64,000 nucleotides of DNA. It comes from Meghimatium bilineatum. Taxonomy: Eukaryota; Mollusca; Gastropoda; Stylommatophora; Philomycidae. Each line of letters starts with the position of its first letter. Within the stretch, counting starts at the first letter, position 1. The stretch is from NCBI GenBank assembly GCA_034231615.1, contig CM067318.1, forward strand, positions 39,125,269 to 39,189,268, written 5' to 3'. The position numbers and the translations under genes are program-made. Of this stretch, positions 21,590 to 33,194 are shown piece by piece. The notes below the pieces were generated by a model. The model was not told where the DNA came from. It searched no databases and saw nothing but the letters and a program-made list of their open reading frames with translations.

Positions 21590-22263
21590 TGGAACTAATC
21601 AACAGAGTTAAGAGGGGATTAGTGTAAATAGAGGTACTAGTCAGCGGAGTTAAGAAGGGTTAGTGTAAATAGAGGAACTAATCAACGGAGTTAAGAGGGG
21701 TTAGTGTAAATAGAGGAACTAGTCAGCTGAGTTAAGAAGGGGTTAGTGTAAACAGAGGAACTAATTAGCGGAGTTAAGAGGGAGTTAGTGTAAACAGAGG
21801 AACTAATCAATGGAGTTAAGAGGGGGTTAGTGTAAATAGAGGAACTAATCAACGGAGTTAAGTGGGGGTTATTGTAGAAAGGAAAAACTAATCAACGGAG
21901 CTAAGAAGGGGTTAGTGTAAATAGAGGAACTAATCAACGGAGTTAAAAGGGGGTTAGTGTAAACATAGTAACTAATCAACGGAGTTAAGAGGGGTTCGTG
22001 TAAATAGAGGAACTAATCAACGGAGTTAAGAGGGGGTTAGTGTAAATAGAGGAACTAATCAACGGAGTTAAGAAGGGGTTAGTGTAAACAGAGGAAGTAA
22101 CCATTGGAGTTAAGAAGGGGTTAGTGTAAATAGAGGATCTAATTAGCGGAGTTAAGAGGGGGGGGGGTTAGTGTAAATAGAGAAACTAATCAACATAGTT
22201 AAGAGGGGGTTAGTGTAAATAGAGGAACTAATCAATAGAGTTAAGAGGGGGTTAGTGTAAATA
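21590..22263. repeat. ~42-bp tandem array
   Basis: About 16 copies of ggaactaatcaacggagtta plus agagggggttagtgtaaata. G-run length varies from unit to unit (9 G at about 22157). Confidence 0.95.
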
Positions 22264-22985
22264 GGCAAGGCATTTTCTCTATGAAAACTCTATGTGCAAG
22301 CAGTCGTGTGTTAAACTTAGTGACTATGTGTCTCGACAATTTATGCTGGTCTGCTTTCTGGTAGTCTGCTAAGGTTCAAAAGGTCATCATAACAACTGTT
22401 TGTGTTGATCTTACTTTTTCATGAGTACACTATTTGCCGGAACAGATCTGAACAAACAAGATGGGCGATGTGACAGATCTATCGTGCACAATGAAGTAAG
22501 TTATTCCTTCTAACATTTTGTATAATATTTTATCAAATTATCTAGTAAGGAACAGTTGATAGTAGCAGAAGAAGAATTGAAGAAGAAATGATGGATTGAT
22601 AATATTAAAGACTGCACAGAATTAAGATTCTCCACAATTAAGCAAGGAACTGAGAACACGAAGGCATGGCGAAATGTTTGCATTGATGTTTGACACTGAA
22701 GCATTATGGGTATGATGGTGATATGCATAGATTTCAGATAACTCTGAAGTGTCACATTTTTACTGGTTACGTCCCCTGAGTGTGTGCAAGTTTTGAGTGT
22801 ACATATATGTTTGTATCATTGCCTATGTAAGTACTCTAATAATATGTAAACCTCGGTTGTTGCGGGGCACCGTGGCACCGTTAATTAAAAATTCTGATAT
22901 AAACTAATTGCACTAACGTCCGCAGTTGAAAGAAGCGTGGGTCAACATGAGCGGTAACGTTCTATTGACAAAACGTACGTTCTTA
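22264..22985. other. Unassigned sequence
   Basis: No recognised gene or repeat family. Confidence 0.5.
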
Positions 22986-22989
22986 TCTC

Positions 22990-23003
22990 CTATGTGTGCG
23001 TGT

Positions 23004-23045
<42 letters not shown>

Positions 23046-23580
23046 TTGTGTGCGAGTGTTTGTGTGTGTGCGAGTGTTTGTGTGTGTGCGAGTGTTTGTG
23101 TGCGACTGTGCGTGTGTGTCTGTGAGTGTGTCCAAGTGTGTGTGTGTGTATGTAACTGTGTGTGTGAGTGTGTATGTGACAGTGTGCGTGTGTGTGTGTG
23201 CGAGTGTGTCTATGCGAGTGTGTGTGTGTGCGACTGTGTGTGACTGTATGTGTGTGAGTGTGTGTGTGTATATGTGTGAACCGCGTGCGTGTGTGTGTTC
23301 GTGTGTATGTGCGTGTATGTGTGTATTTGTGTGTGTGTGTGTTAGTGCGTGTGTACATCGATGTATGTGTGTATATGTGTATATTTTTATGTGTGTGTAG
23401 GTGTGTGTGAGTGCTCGTGTGTGCGTGCTTATGTGTGTGTGTTGCGTGTGTATGTGTGTTCATTTATCTGTAGATGTTGGCAGATATGTGTGTCAATAAG
23501 GTAGATAGGTGGTACAGTGTGTATGTGTGTGTGTATGTGTGTGTGTTTGCGTGTCTGTGTGAGTATGTATGTTGAACAAT
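22990..23580. repeat. Compound (GT)n tract
   Basis: Nearly 600 bp of gtgtgt with gcgagtgttt, gactgt and tatgt interruptions; the opposite strand reads as His/Thr-rich frames that are artefacts. Confidence 0.97.
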
Positions 23581-23594
23581 GTGATATCAGATTC

Positions 23595-23695
23595 TCATGG
23601 TGATTTATCTTCTCACACACTTGTCACGGTGATTTATCTTCTCACACACTTGTCACGGTGATTTATCTTCTCACACACTTCTCACGGTGATTCAT
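23595..23695. repeat. 29-bp tandem repeat
   Basis: Three to four copies of tcacggtgatttatcttctc plus acacacttg. Confidence 0.92.
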
Positions 23696-23844
23696 GTCCC
23701 CTATCATTTCTCATTGTGATCATTGTGTACTCCTTGTTCATCAAGATTTGCCAGTTGTATTAAAATATTTTCCATAAATATTTACTGTGTGTCGACCAAC
23801 TGATCCATATTCTTGAGAATTTGTAGCTGAAATCCAGTAACTTC

Positions 23845-23995
23845 TTAATAAGCGAGTGGAAAGTCTTGACATTGTAATTTTAGAATAAGCAAGTGGAAAG
23901 TCTTGACATCGTAAATTTATAATAAGCAAGTAGAAAGTCTTGACATCGTAAATTTATAATAAGCAAGCGGAAAGTCTTGACATTGTAATTTATGA
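23845..23995. repeat. ~37-bp tandem repeat
   Basis: Four copies of aataagcaagtggaaagtct plus tgacatcgtaaattt. Confidence 0.92.
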
Positions 23996-24119
23996 AATGG
24001 CATATATTTTAGGGATGATACGATGCGAGTGGATGCCATCTGAGGTGACCAGTTTCAAATCTCATTTTTACTTTAAATTTTCATTATAAATTTTATTCTA
24101 AATTTTTCTTTAAAAAATA

Positions 24120-24905
24120 TTCACTAGTCTCTCTATCTCTCTATCTGTCTATGTGACGTGTCCACTCGTCTCTCTATCTCTCCATGTGACGTGTCCACTA
24201 GTCTCTCTATCTCTCCATGTGACATGTCCACTAGTCTCTTTATCTCTCTATGTGACATGTCCACTAGTCTCTTTATCTCTCTATGTGACATGTCCACTAG
24301 TCTCTCTATCTCTCTATGTGACATGTCCACTAGTCTCTCTATCTCTCTATGTGACATGTCCACTAGTCTCTCTATCTCACCGTGTGACATGTTCACTAAT
24401 CTCTCTAACTCTCTATCTCTCTATGTGACATGTCCACTAGTCTCTCTATCTCACCGTGTGACATGTTCACTAATCTCTCTAACTCTCTATCTCTCTATGT
24501 GACGTGTCCACTAGTCTCTCTATCTGTCTATGTGACATGTCCACTAGTCTCTCTATCACTCTATCTGACGTGTCCACTAGTCTCTCTTTCTCTCTATGTG
24601 ACGTGTCCACTAGTCTCTCTATCTCTCTATGTGACGTGTCCACTAGTCTCTCTATCTCTCTATGTGACGTGTCCACTAGTCTCTCTATCTCTCTATGTGA
24701 CGTGTTCACTAGTCTCTCTATCACTCTATCTGACGTCTCCAATAGTCTCTCTATCGCTCTATCTGACGTGTCCACTTGTCTCTCTATCTCTCTATGTGGC
24801 GTGTCCACTAATCTCCCTATCACTCTATACGATGTGTCCACTAGTCTCTCTATCTGTCTATGTGACGTGTCCACTAGTCTCTCTATCACTACGTGACGTG
24901 TCCAC
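24120..24905. repeat. 33-bp pyrimidine-rich tandem array
   Basis: About 23 copies of tctctctatctctctatgtg plus acgtgtccactag. A 66-bp higher-order pair (tctcaccgtgtgacatgttc) occurs twice at 24371-24500. The period keeps several frames open on both strands. Confidence 0.96.
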
Positions 24906-24979
24906 AGGTGTCTCTGTGAAGTTATACACGCCTTTTTATATACAGCAAAAAAAAATTCATGTTTACTAGAATCAAAAAA

Positions 24980-25250
24980 CTATTTGTACCATAATTTTCA
25001 CTTGTACCGCAACAAATACCTTCATTTTGTACCGCAAGAAAAACCTTTATTTTTTTACCATGACAAAGAACTGTCATTTTTGCCATAAAAAATATTGTCA
25101 TTTGTACCATAAGAAAAATTTGTCATTTGTACCTTAAGAGAAAAAATGTCATTTGTACCATAAGAAACAACTGTCATTTGTGCCTTAACAATAAACTGTC
25201 ATTTGCCATAACAAATGAAATTCAGAATTTTACCATAACAAATAAAATCT
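24980..25250. repeat. ~25-bp degenerate tandem array
   Basis: About ten imperfect copies of accataagaaaaa..tgtcatttgt. Confidence 0.88.
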
Positions 25251-25328
25251 TAGATTACTGCTTGTTTTCATGTTGTGAATTGAATAAGTACAGTGGAAAT
25301 AAAGACCGCTTTGTTACAATAGCTAGCT

Positions 25329-26150
25329 ATGGCGTGTACAAGATGCATTTTTATTGTACTCCCGAAAGATAAAATCATGACTTCACTATGACGTGTACAA
25401 GATGCATTTTTATTGTACTCCCGAAAGATAAAATCATGACTTCACTATGACGTGTACAAGATGCATTTTTATTGTACTCCCGAAAGATAAAATCATGACT
25501 TCACTATGACGTGTACAAGATGCATTTTTATTGTACTCCCGAAAGATAAAATCATGACTTCACTATGGCGTGTACAAGATGCATTTTCATTGTACTCCCG
25601 AAAGATAAAATCATGACTTCACTATGACGTGTACAAGATGCATTTTTATTGTACTCCCGAAAGATAAAATCCTCACCTCGCTATGGCGTGTACAAGATGC
25701 ATTTTTATTGTACTCCCGAAAGATAAAATCCTCACCTCGCTATGGCGTGTACAAGATGCATTTTTATTGTACTCCCGAAAGATAAAATCCTCACCTCGCT
25801 ATGGCGTGTACAAGATGCATTTTTATTGTACTCCCGAAAGATAAAATCCTCACCTCGCTATGGCGTGTACAAGATGCATTTTTATTGTACTCCAGAAAGA
25901 TAAAATCCTCACCTCGCTATGGCGTGTACAAGATGCATTTTTATTGTACTCCCGAAAGATAAAATCCTCACCTCGCTATGACGTGTACAAGATGCATTTT
26001 TATTGTACTCCCGAAAGATAAAATCATCACCTCGCTATGACGTGTACAAGATACATTTTTATTGTACTCCCGAAAGATAAAATCCTCACCTCGCTATGAC
26101 GTTTATACGATGCATTTTTATTGTACTCCCGAAAGATAAAATCATGACCA
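25329..26150. repeat. 59-bp tandem array
   Basis: Fourteen copies of a 59-bp unit (atggcgtgtacaagatgcat, ttttattgtactcccgaaag, ataaaatcctcacctcgct). Two blocks differ at the end of the unit: atgacttcact on the left and cctcacctcgct on the right. Confidence 0.97.
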
Positions 26151-26154
26151 GACC

Positions 26155-26232
26155 GGAGATTTGAGCTAAAAAATGTCGGGGGCTTCACTGTTCTGATACC
26201 GGATTTCTAGCCATTCGGCTACGCACTTCACA
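26155..26232 (-). mobile_element. tRNA-related head (SINE or tRNA pseudogene)
   Basis: On the minus strand gtagccgaatggctagaa is A-box-like and, about 45 bases later, agctcaaatctccgg is B-box-like. Acceptor pairing was not found. It abuts the 59-bp array. Confidence 0.4.
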
Positions 26233-26284
26233 TTTGTACTATAATATCTGCATAGACAGCGCCGTCCTTTTCTCGGTCTGTGCT

Positions 26285-26335
26285 GTTACGTTCTTGATAA
26301 AGACCGTTCGGTCGGAACATTAGTGTGTGTTTTCT
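26285..26335 (+). mobile_element. Stem-loop repeat family copy
   Basis: Reads ttgataaagaccgttcggtc then ggaac: a perfect 4-bp GACC/GGUC stem with GUUC loop. The following gtgtgtgttttctgtg matches the family flank. Confidence 0.55.
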
Positions 26336-26784
26336 GTGCGCTTCCAGTTAATGGCAACATGTTCTTACAATATGTTTTGAATTCCCACCTTTAAGAAACA
26401 TTACAGTACAGTGGAAAATACTAAATTACAACTTACCAGAGAAGACATTGTTATCAAAACACACAGTCTGCATGTTAGGTAATGGAAATGTTAACTAATT
26501 AGTCAAAAATTGGTTTCCAGGTAACGCTTACCAGAAAACATGGGCAGATTTGACACAATAAACGGACGTAAATACAAAAGGCCCAGGCTGAAACTTAATG
26601 TATTTTGAGTTAAATAACAAAAGCAAACACCCAAACAAAAATGCTTTGAGCATAACGAAATAATTACCTAGTAGGGAAAAATTCCAAGAATAGAATGCCG
26701 CGTCTAATTAGCGGATCTAAAGTTGGCGGAGAGAGGGGCAACCTGTAGAAATGAAGAACGCAAAAAAATTACAATATTCGGTAA

Positions 26785-26885
26785 TTAAGTAATTAAGTTC
26801 TGGAAAGAAATAAACATACGCACGAAGATATACATAAATTGACTTTTCGACTAGAAAGCCTTTATAAAAAAGAGATTATAATATA
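26785..26885 (-). mobile_element. Stem-loop repeat family copy
   Basis: Minus strand reads ataaaggctttctagtcgaa aag: stem GGCU/AGUC (one G-U) with UUCU loop. Confidence 0.5.
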
Positions 26886-26892
26886 TGTAAAG

Positions 26893-27322
26893 TCGGCACA
26901 GGTTATAGATAAATCAGTCGGCACAGGTTATAGATAAATCAGTCGGCACAGGTTATAGATAAATCAGTCGGCACAGGTTATATATAAATCAGTCGGCACA
27001 GGTTATAGATAAATCAGTCGGCACAGGTTATAGATAAATCAGTCGGCACAGGTTATAGATAAATCAGTCGGCACAGGTTATAGATAAATCAGTCGGCACA
27101 GGTTATATATAAATCAGTCGGCACAGGTTATAGATAAATCAGTCGGCACAGGTTATAGATAAATCAGTCGGCACAGGTTATAGATAAATCAGTCGGCACA
27201 GGTTATAGATAAATCAGTCGGCACAGGTTATATATAAATCAGTCGGCACAGGTTATAGATAAATCAGTCGGCACAGGTTATAGATAAATCAGTCGGCACA
27301 GGTTATAGATAAATCAGTCGAT
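26893..27322. repeat. 25-bp tandem array, highly homogeneous
   Basis: Seventeen copies of agtcggcacaggttatagat plus aaatc; the only common variant (tatatat for tatagat) recurs at 26980, 27105 and 27230, i.e. every five units (125 bp). Confidence 0.97.
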
Positions 27323-27348
27323 AAATATAGATAAATATTTAAATCTAG

Positions 27349-27486
<138 letters not shown>

Positions 27487-27494
27487 GAAGGGAT

Positions 27495-27605
27495 TACAGA
27501 ATTCGGATGTGATTGGTCATTAGCAAAAAATGTAAACAGCGACAATGTGCATCTCTTTCTCTGGACTACATCCTGCTGGAAATCTAGCAAGAGCATTGTT
27601 CTACT
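27495..27605 (+). mobile_element. SINE-A fragment
   Basis: Reads cggatgtgattggtcattag, tttctctggactacatcctg, ctggaaatctagcaaga, then cattgttctact; 3' truncated. It directly follows the AT tract. Confidence 0.7.
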
Positions 27606-27884
27606 CAATGGCTATCTGCCCATATAAGCATCGCTTGCATATTCCACTTTCATTATATTTCATACAGAGTAGTAACACAATGTAGCAATAAAATTATATA
27701 TGTCTGCAGTCATTTTAAAAGCGTACAAATCTCACCAATATTAATATTTGAGGAATAACTCAAATGTGTGTTTGAAAAAAAAAGAAAGATGATTCTTTCT
27801 ACGCCACGTTATATGTTATGTAAAGAACGTCTTCGGAATCTCCCAAATTGTCTGAAAAACAATGAATTGAAGTCCGAAAGTGGA
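27606..27884. other. Unassigned sequence
   Basis: No feature recognised. Confidence 0.5.
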
Positions 27885-27990
27885 GCAAATTGTGGTGACA
27901 CCGTTACCTCCCATGACGCCGTAAGAGGTTCTAGGCGTGGAAGTTGGCTGTCCCATGCCATTTGGAAAGTTGCAGAAGAGCATACGTTCT
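27885..27990 (+). mobile_element. SINE-B 5' half fragment
   Basis: Blocks gagcaaattgtggtgacac, cgttacctcccatgacgccg, taagaggttctaggcgtgga and gttggctgtcccatgcca align in order with the first half of the full-length SINE-B copy. Confidence 0.6.
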
Positions 27991-28059
27991 CAATGTCGCC
28001 AAAAGAAGCGCTACAATGACTCGCTCATTACCTTACTCAAAGCTTTTGGACTATATATC

Positions 28060-28215
28060 CGCCGACGACGGATGTGTCGGACCATTGACGCAAATAAAAC
28101 GGCGACACAGCGCATTTCCCTTTTCTGGATTACATCCTGTTGGGGATCTAGTTGGGCTATTGTCCTGCAATAATAGAGATCCAGTGGGAGTTTGAGAATA
28201 AACGTTGAAAGAAGA
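28060..28215 (+). mobile_element. SINE-A copy
   Basis: Full set of blocks: gacgacggatgtgtcggacc, caaataaaacggcgacacag, tctggattacatcctgttgg, gatccagtgggagtttgaga, ataaacgttgaaagaagaac. Confidence 0.82.
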
Positions 28216-28309
28216 ACTAAACCAATATACATGGGAAGTTTTTGTACATAATAGAGATACATGACACTACGGTAAAAAAAAGGTGTAGCATCTTGTGGAA
28301 AGATGAGAA

Positions 28310-29005
28310 ATACAGCAGCTAAACAATAGAGAGTAGCTAGAAATACAGCAGGTAAACAATAGAGAGTAGCTAGAAATACAGCAGCTAAACAATAGAGAGT
28401 AGCTAGAAATTCAGCAGGTAAACAATAGAGAGTAGCTAGAAATTCAGCAGGTAAACAATAGAGAGTAGCTAGAAATTCAGCAGCTAAACAATAGAGAGTA
28501 GCTAGAAATACAGCAGGTAAACAATAGAGAGTAGCTAGAAATACAGCAGCTAAACAATAGAGAGTAGCTAGAAATACAGCAGCTAAACAATAGAGAGTAG
28601 CTAGAAATTCAGCAGGTAAACAATAGAGAGTAGCTAGAAATTCAGCAGGTAAACAATAGAGAGTAGCTAGAAATTCAGCAGCTAAACAGTAGAGAGTAGC
28701 TAGAAATACAGCAGCTAAACAATAGAGAGTAGCTAGAAATTCAGCAGCCAAACAGTAGAGAGTAGCTAGAAATTCAGCAGCTAAACAGTGGAGTGTAGCT
28801 AGAAATACAGCAGCTAAACAATAGAGAGTAGCTAGAAATTCAGCAGCCAAACAGTAGAGAGTAGCTAGAAATTCAGCAGCTAAACAGTAGAGTAGCTAGA
28901 AATTCAGCAGCCAAACAATAGAGAGTAGCTAGAAATTCAGTAGCTAAACAATAGAGAGTAGCTAGAAATACAGCAGCTAAACAGTGGAGAGTAGCTAGAA
29001 AGTCA
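28310..29005. repeat. 33-bp tandem array
   Basis: About 21 copies of agctagaaatacagcagcta plus aacaatagagagt. Two alternating variants (acagcagc and tcagcagg) suggest mixed higher-order units. The minus strand remains open as an 11-residue repeat. Confidence 0.96.
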
Positions 29006-29009
29006 GGAT

Positions 29010-29760
29010 TAGTTAAAAACAATCTACAGTGGTCATCCAATGTACGAAATATTCAAGGATATTTACTGCCAAACTGGGACTTATAACCATCTTCGAATTC
29101 ATATAACTCTAACTGAATCTCAAAAGTGGATGTAACAAACGGTCATCATCATCATGTGATGGACCAACGACAACACAAAAAAAAGACTTGAACACTACTA
29201 ATACTGTATTTACTTTCCAATCAAACAAACACCAACAACAACATTTTTCAATCAAACATATTTATAAATAAAATCTGCTTGAAATAACATTTTCTAGAAA
29301 TCAACCAAATACACAATTAAGAACAAACACAGAAAATCTAACAACTGGTCGCAAAAATAGCAACTTTATTACAAAATCTGCCCATGTGAAACAAGAAGAG
29401 TGTTCTATAGACTTTTCTGTTTTACTTTCGTTTGGTTGTATGGTTTTAAATACCGTTTAATTTTCTGGTTGCCAGGGATTAAAACAGTATTGATTCAAAG
29501 ACTAAGGACGTTTTTTTTTTGTTTTCGGTTGTTTCATTGTGTTCCATGTTGGAATATTTCCATAAGGTAATATTTTCTGTGGAATGTCTTAATTAGATCA
29601 ATAATAGAGTTAACAAGAAGTGGAGGGCGGGAATGTATGTGTGTGTGATCTGAAGTAAAAGGGATGTTAGACAACGAGAAAGATAAGTAGGAGACAGGGA
29701 AAAATTATGATGTTTTTTTTTTTCATCTCGAATATTGTTCGTTAATTACAAGATGATAAT
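29010..29760. other. Unassigned AT-rich sequence
   Basis: Homopolymer T runs at 29511 and 29713; no gene. Confidence 0.55.
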
Positions 29761-29764
29761 GGTG

Positions 29765-30035
29765 TCCATGTGTTACATACACTATACAATGGTGTTCAGT
29801 TAGATGTATATGTGTTATATCCACTATATAATGATGTTCAGTTAGATGTCCATGTGTTATATTCACTATATACTGGTGTTCAGTTAGATGTCCATGTGTT
29901 ATATTCACTATATACTGATGTTCAGTTAGATGTCCATGTGTTATATTCACTATATACTGGTGTTCAGTTAGATGTCCACGTGTTATATCCAATATATAAT
30001 GGTGTTCAGTTAGATGTATATGCACTCTAAGCACT
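29765..30035. repeat. 42-bp tandem array
   Basis: Six to seven copies of ggtgttcagttagatgtcca plus tgtgttatattcactatata. Confidence 0.95.
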
Positions 30036-31750
30036 CGAATTAGGGTCTGCATTGATAGCCTTCCGTTGAACAAAATGGTCCTTATTTTTTGGAATTTTGT
30101 CAAATGCTTGACTGTAATCTATGAAGCACAGATAAAGGTCTTGTTGTACTTCTATTGCCCTCTCCATTAATGTTTTTACTATATATAGGGCATTTCTTGT
30201 GCCTTTTCCTTCTACGAATCCGCATTGTTCGTCTGCTATCTCTGGTTTTATTTTTCCTCTTATACGCCTCATTATTATGCGCAGTAGAATCTTGGTCATC
30301 TGACTCATAAGGCTGATTGTTCTGTGGTCTTCGCAATCTACTGCACCAGGTTTATTTGGTAGGGCTATGAAAATTGATTGTAGCAAATCTGATGGAATAT
30401 AGCCACTGTTGTAGATGTCATTTAACATTTTGGTGATAACTTCAATGCTATAATCTACAAGAGCTTCTAATTCTTCCTTTATAATCTTATCCGGACCCGA
30501 TGATTTGTTGTTTTCCAAGTATTGTATAGCTTCCTTAATCCCTGCCTTTAATATACTTGAACCTTCATTGTTATAAGTTAAGTTAGTATCATTTCTGTTA
30601 TCTTTGTACAGTTCTTTAATATATTCTTCCCATCTGTGTATGATTTAATTTTCTCCTGTTAGTATGTGCCCCTGCTTAGATTTCAGGCACCTAGTCTTGT
30701 GAGCCTGCCCTCTGCCTGTTAATTCCTTTATTTGTAAATGTTTATCACTTGTATTTCTATGATGATATTTTTCTATTTCACTGTACTTTGCGCTTAGCCA
30801 ATCCTCTTTAGCCTTGTTGCCTTTATGTTTAATTTCTTTGATCATCTTGTTGTATTCTTCAATGTTATTCTTCATCTGACTTCTTTTCTTCATCATATTC
30901 AAAATATCTTCTGTCATCCAGTCTTTCTTATTGAGATGTTTCTTAGGTGGCAGGATCTCTTTAGATGTTTGATGCAATGATTCTTTTAACATCGTCCACT
31001 GTTCTTCAATGGTTTCTATTTTGTCTATCATATTGTACCTATTTTTATTTGTTATGTTATACTGCTCTTGTAATTCTGTGTTATTTTGTCAGCATATTCA
31101 CATTAGGTGTGTTATCTGTCCTTGTATTTTTTAATCTCTTTAATCTAATATTAATCTTTCCCACAACTGGAACATGGTCACTGTTGCAATCAGCGAATGG
31201 GCTAGTCGTAACTTCAATGAATATCTGAATATTATATATATTATGATGTAATCTATTTGATTGCGTGTCTTATTATTTGGATTTTCCGTGTCCATAGTCG
31301 TCTTGGGTGATAAGCAAAGAATGTGTTCCTTATCAACATATTATTATTTCTGGCCCAATCTACCAGGACCTTACCACTTTCACATCTGGCCCAATCTACA
31401 AGGACCTTACCACTTTTACATCTGGCCCAATCTACCAGGATATCACCTCTTTCACATCTGGCCCAATCTACCAGGACCTTACCTCTTTCACTTGTGGCCC
31501 AATCTACCAGGATCTCACCTCTTTCACTTCTGGCCCAATCTACCAGGATCTCACCTCTTTCACTTCTGGCCCAATCTACCAGGATCTCACCTCTTTCACA
31601 TCTGGCCCAATCTACCAGGACCTCACATTTTTCACTTCTGATGCCTAATCGAAATCTGCCAGTAATATCCTTGTACACATTTTTAGCAAGCTGTCATAAA
31701 AAACTGGAATAAATCTTGTCTGACTACTTCAAAACCCGGACATCCCCAGT
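30036..31750 (-). pseudogene. RTE/CR1-like LINE: endonuclease and first half of reverse transcriptase
   Basis: Read on the minus strand. 31700-31250: endonuclease middle (KDITGRFRLGIRSEK, a repeated EILVDWAR block, then NNNMLIRNTFFAYHPRRLW). About 31230-31080: the endonuclease end, with SPFADCNSDHVPVVGKI (SDH catalytic signature). 31031-30645: a connector region (EEQWTMLKESLHQTSKEIL, HLNKKDWMTEDI). 30518-30030: reverse transcriptase fingers and palm A (NKSSGPDKIIKEELEAL, NKPGAVDCEDHRTISLMSQM, ADEQCGFVEGKGTRNALYIV, LYLCFIDYSQAFDKI). The frame is then lost and the catalytic DD box is missing. The 3' boundary coincides with the 42-bp array. Confidence 0.9.
31362..31640. repeat. 36-bp tandem array inside the LINE endonuclease
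   Basis: About eight copies of tctggcccaatctaccagga plus ctcacctctttcac. On the element's coding strand each unit reads EILVDWARxERG, which is a normal single-copy piece of this endonuclease family; the repeat keeps the reading frame. Confidence 0.95.
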
Positions 31751-31954
31751 GAAAGAGGTACATCTGGTAACACTACGTATGAATCTTGTCTGCCTACTTC
31801 AAATTTTTGTTATAATTGTGTATCTGTTACTCCAACATCTCTGAGGACGTCTGTTGTATGTTCGTCCATCACATAATGATGATGACAATTTGTAACATCA
31901 ACTTTTGAAATTAATTTAGTTATATCCTTGACTATGGGTTCGAATAATAAGTCC

Positions 31955-32135
31955 TATTTTGGCTACAAATGTTCTTGGACAGTTTGGGCATAGAATGACC
32001 ACTGTAGATGTTTTTTTTGGTCTACCCGTCAAGCCACTCTCCATTGTTGAATTTCTGCATTTCTACTTTTTTTCTCACACGATGCGACGCTGTTTTGACT
32101 GTAGAGCGCCATGTAGCTTATTTTATGCAAATTCT
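31955..32135 (+). repeat. Dispersed repeat R1, second copy
   Basis: Reads ttggctacaaatgttcttgg, cagtttgggcatagaatgac, cattgttgaatttctgcatt, gactgtagagcgcc; collinear with 1035-1440 but without the 20-bp array. Confidence 0.6.
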
Positions 32136-32159
32136 TCACATGTATCTTGTTCTATTTCA

Positions 32160-32910
32160 AAATTTCAATACGGTCTTTAACGAGATCTTGTAGCTCTTCT
32201 GTTAGCCACCTTGAGAAGTATCTGTGGTGGGCGATGGTCTGGCATACGTACCGAATGACCTGCCCAACTGTGCGTGCATAAAAAATAGTGTCAATGCTGG
32301 GGATACCAGATCTGTCAAAGACAGTAGTATCTGGAATCTTGCTTATGCCATCTGATGTTCATAACTTTTTATGAGACAAGTTGTGTGAAAGTGAGAAAGC
32401 CGACCGTGTGTTGTCGGGGCCCGAAAGGGGAGCAAAGAATAGCAACACTATTTACCTTCCACGCATGTCGTAAAAGGCTACTAAGGAGGTTATGGGATGG
32501 AGTTGGCTGTCCCATCCCATATAGGGTCAGTGACCCAAAGCCATGCTGAAGTCGGATGTGTCAGGCCGAAAGGCGCAGATATCGCAGCAATGCTGTAAAC
32601 CATGGCACAACGCATTCCGTTCTCCGGACTACATCCTGCTAATCTGCAGGAGTTTGAGAACGAACGCAGAAGAAGAAGAAGAAAGTGAGAAAGTGATTGA
32701 GCTTTCTCAACATGACATCTATACCCAGTCCATGTTTCACTAGCGTATAACAGCACTGGATGTACTACTGCTCTATAAACTTTCAGCTTGGTCTGTATGT
32801 TATACCCTTTATATGCTAGACATTTGCATACAATCTACGGAAACTGCTGATTGCCTTGGAGATCCTGGTATACGCTTCCTCTGAAGTTTCGTGAATGTCA
32901 AAATGACTTG
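32160..32910 (-). pseudogene. LINE C-terminal fragment interrupted by a SINE-B insertion
   Basis: The minus strand from about 32910 to 32694 encodes a post-palm region ending VLLYASETWTGYRCHVEKAQ. From 32386 down to 32160 it continues with a decayed WAGHSVRMPDHRPPQ segment, as in 'LRWAGHVVRMPDxRLPK' of this LINE class. SINE-B (32400-32680) lies between the halves, on the opposite strand, with a 13-bp target duplication. The same LINE family is seen at 52985-53278. Confidence 0.8.
32400..32680 (+). mobile_element. SINE-B, full-length reference copy (281 bp)
   Basis: Bounded by a perfect 13-bp target duplication gaaagtgagaaag (32387-32399 and 32681-32693). It begins ccgaccgtgtgttgtcgggg, then gagcaaagaatagcaacact, acgcatgtcgtaaaaggcta, ctaaggaggttatgggatgg, gttggctgtcccatcccata, gctgaagtcggatgtgtcag, gcgcagatatcgcagcaatg, ccatggcacaacgcattccg, ctccggactacatcctgcta, and ends gtttgagaacgaacgcagaa plus (GAA)n. 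No clear tRNA A/B boxes were found, so the head's origin is unknown. It codes for nothing. The last ~20 bases equal those of the LINE at 60237. Confidence 0.92.
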
Positions 32911-33194
32911 GGCTCGAGATTTGGATTTGAGTGAGAAAGAGTTGTGCAAAGCGTCAATCTCACTGTCTTCGAGTCTCACATGAGGACCTCTTTATTAGTT
33001 CCGGTTTTGTCGAGTCTCAAATGAGGACCTCTTTATTAGTTTACTTAGCCGTTCATGTATTTTGCAAAATCTCTCAAACACTCAATTTCAGCAGCAACCC
33101 ATTGCATCTCAACTTTTATTGGTTGACAGTCCATGCATATATAATACGTGTTTGGTCAGTCTGGAGGGCCAATAAAATAGCTTGGAAAAGCTGT

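Noticed and set aside
22990-23463. His/Thr-rich 157-residue frame
   Set aside because: Antisense of a GT microsatellite.
28011-28850. 279-residue frame with an 11-residue repeat
   Set aside because: It runs from a 33-bp array into SINE-A sequence on the antisense strand.
30965-31228. Plus-strand hydrophobic frame of 87 residues
   Set aside because: It is antisense to the LINE endonuclease and connector, which explain the sequence better.
32160-32200. Plus-strand reading of LINE regions as separate small genes (also at 60213-61887 and 62425-63267)
   Set aside because: The minus-strand LINE domains account for these stretches; the plus-strand frames are shadows.
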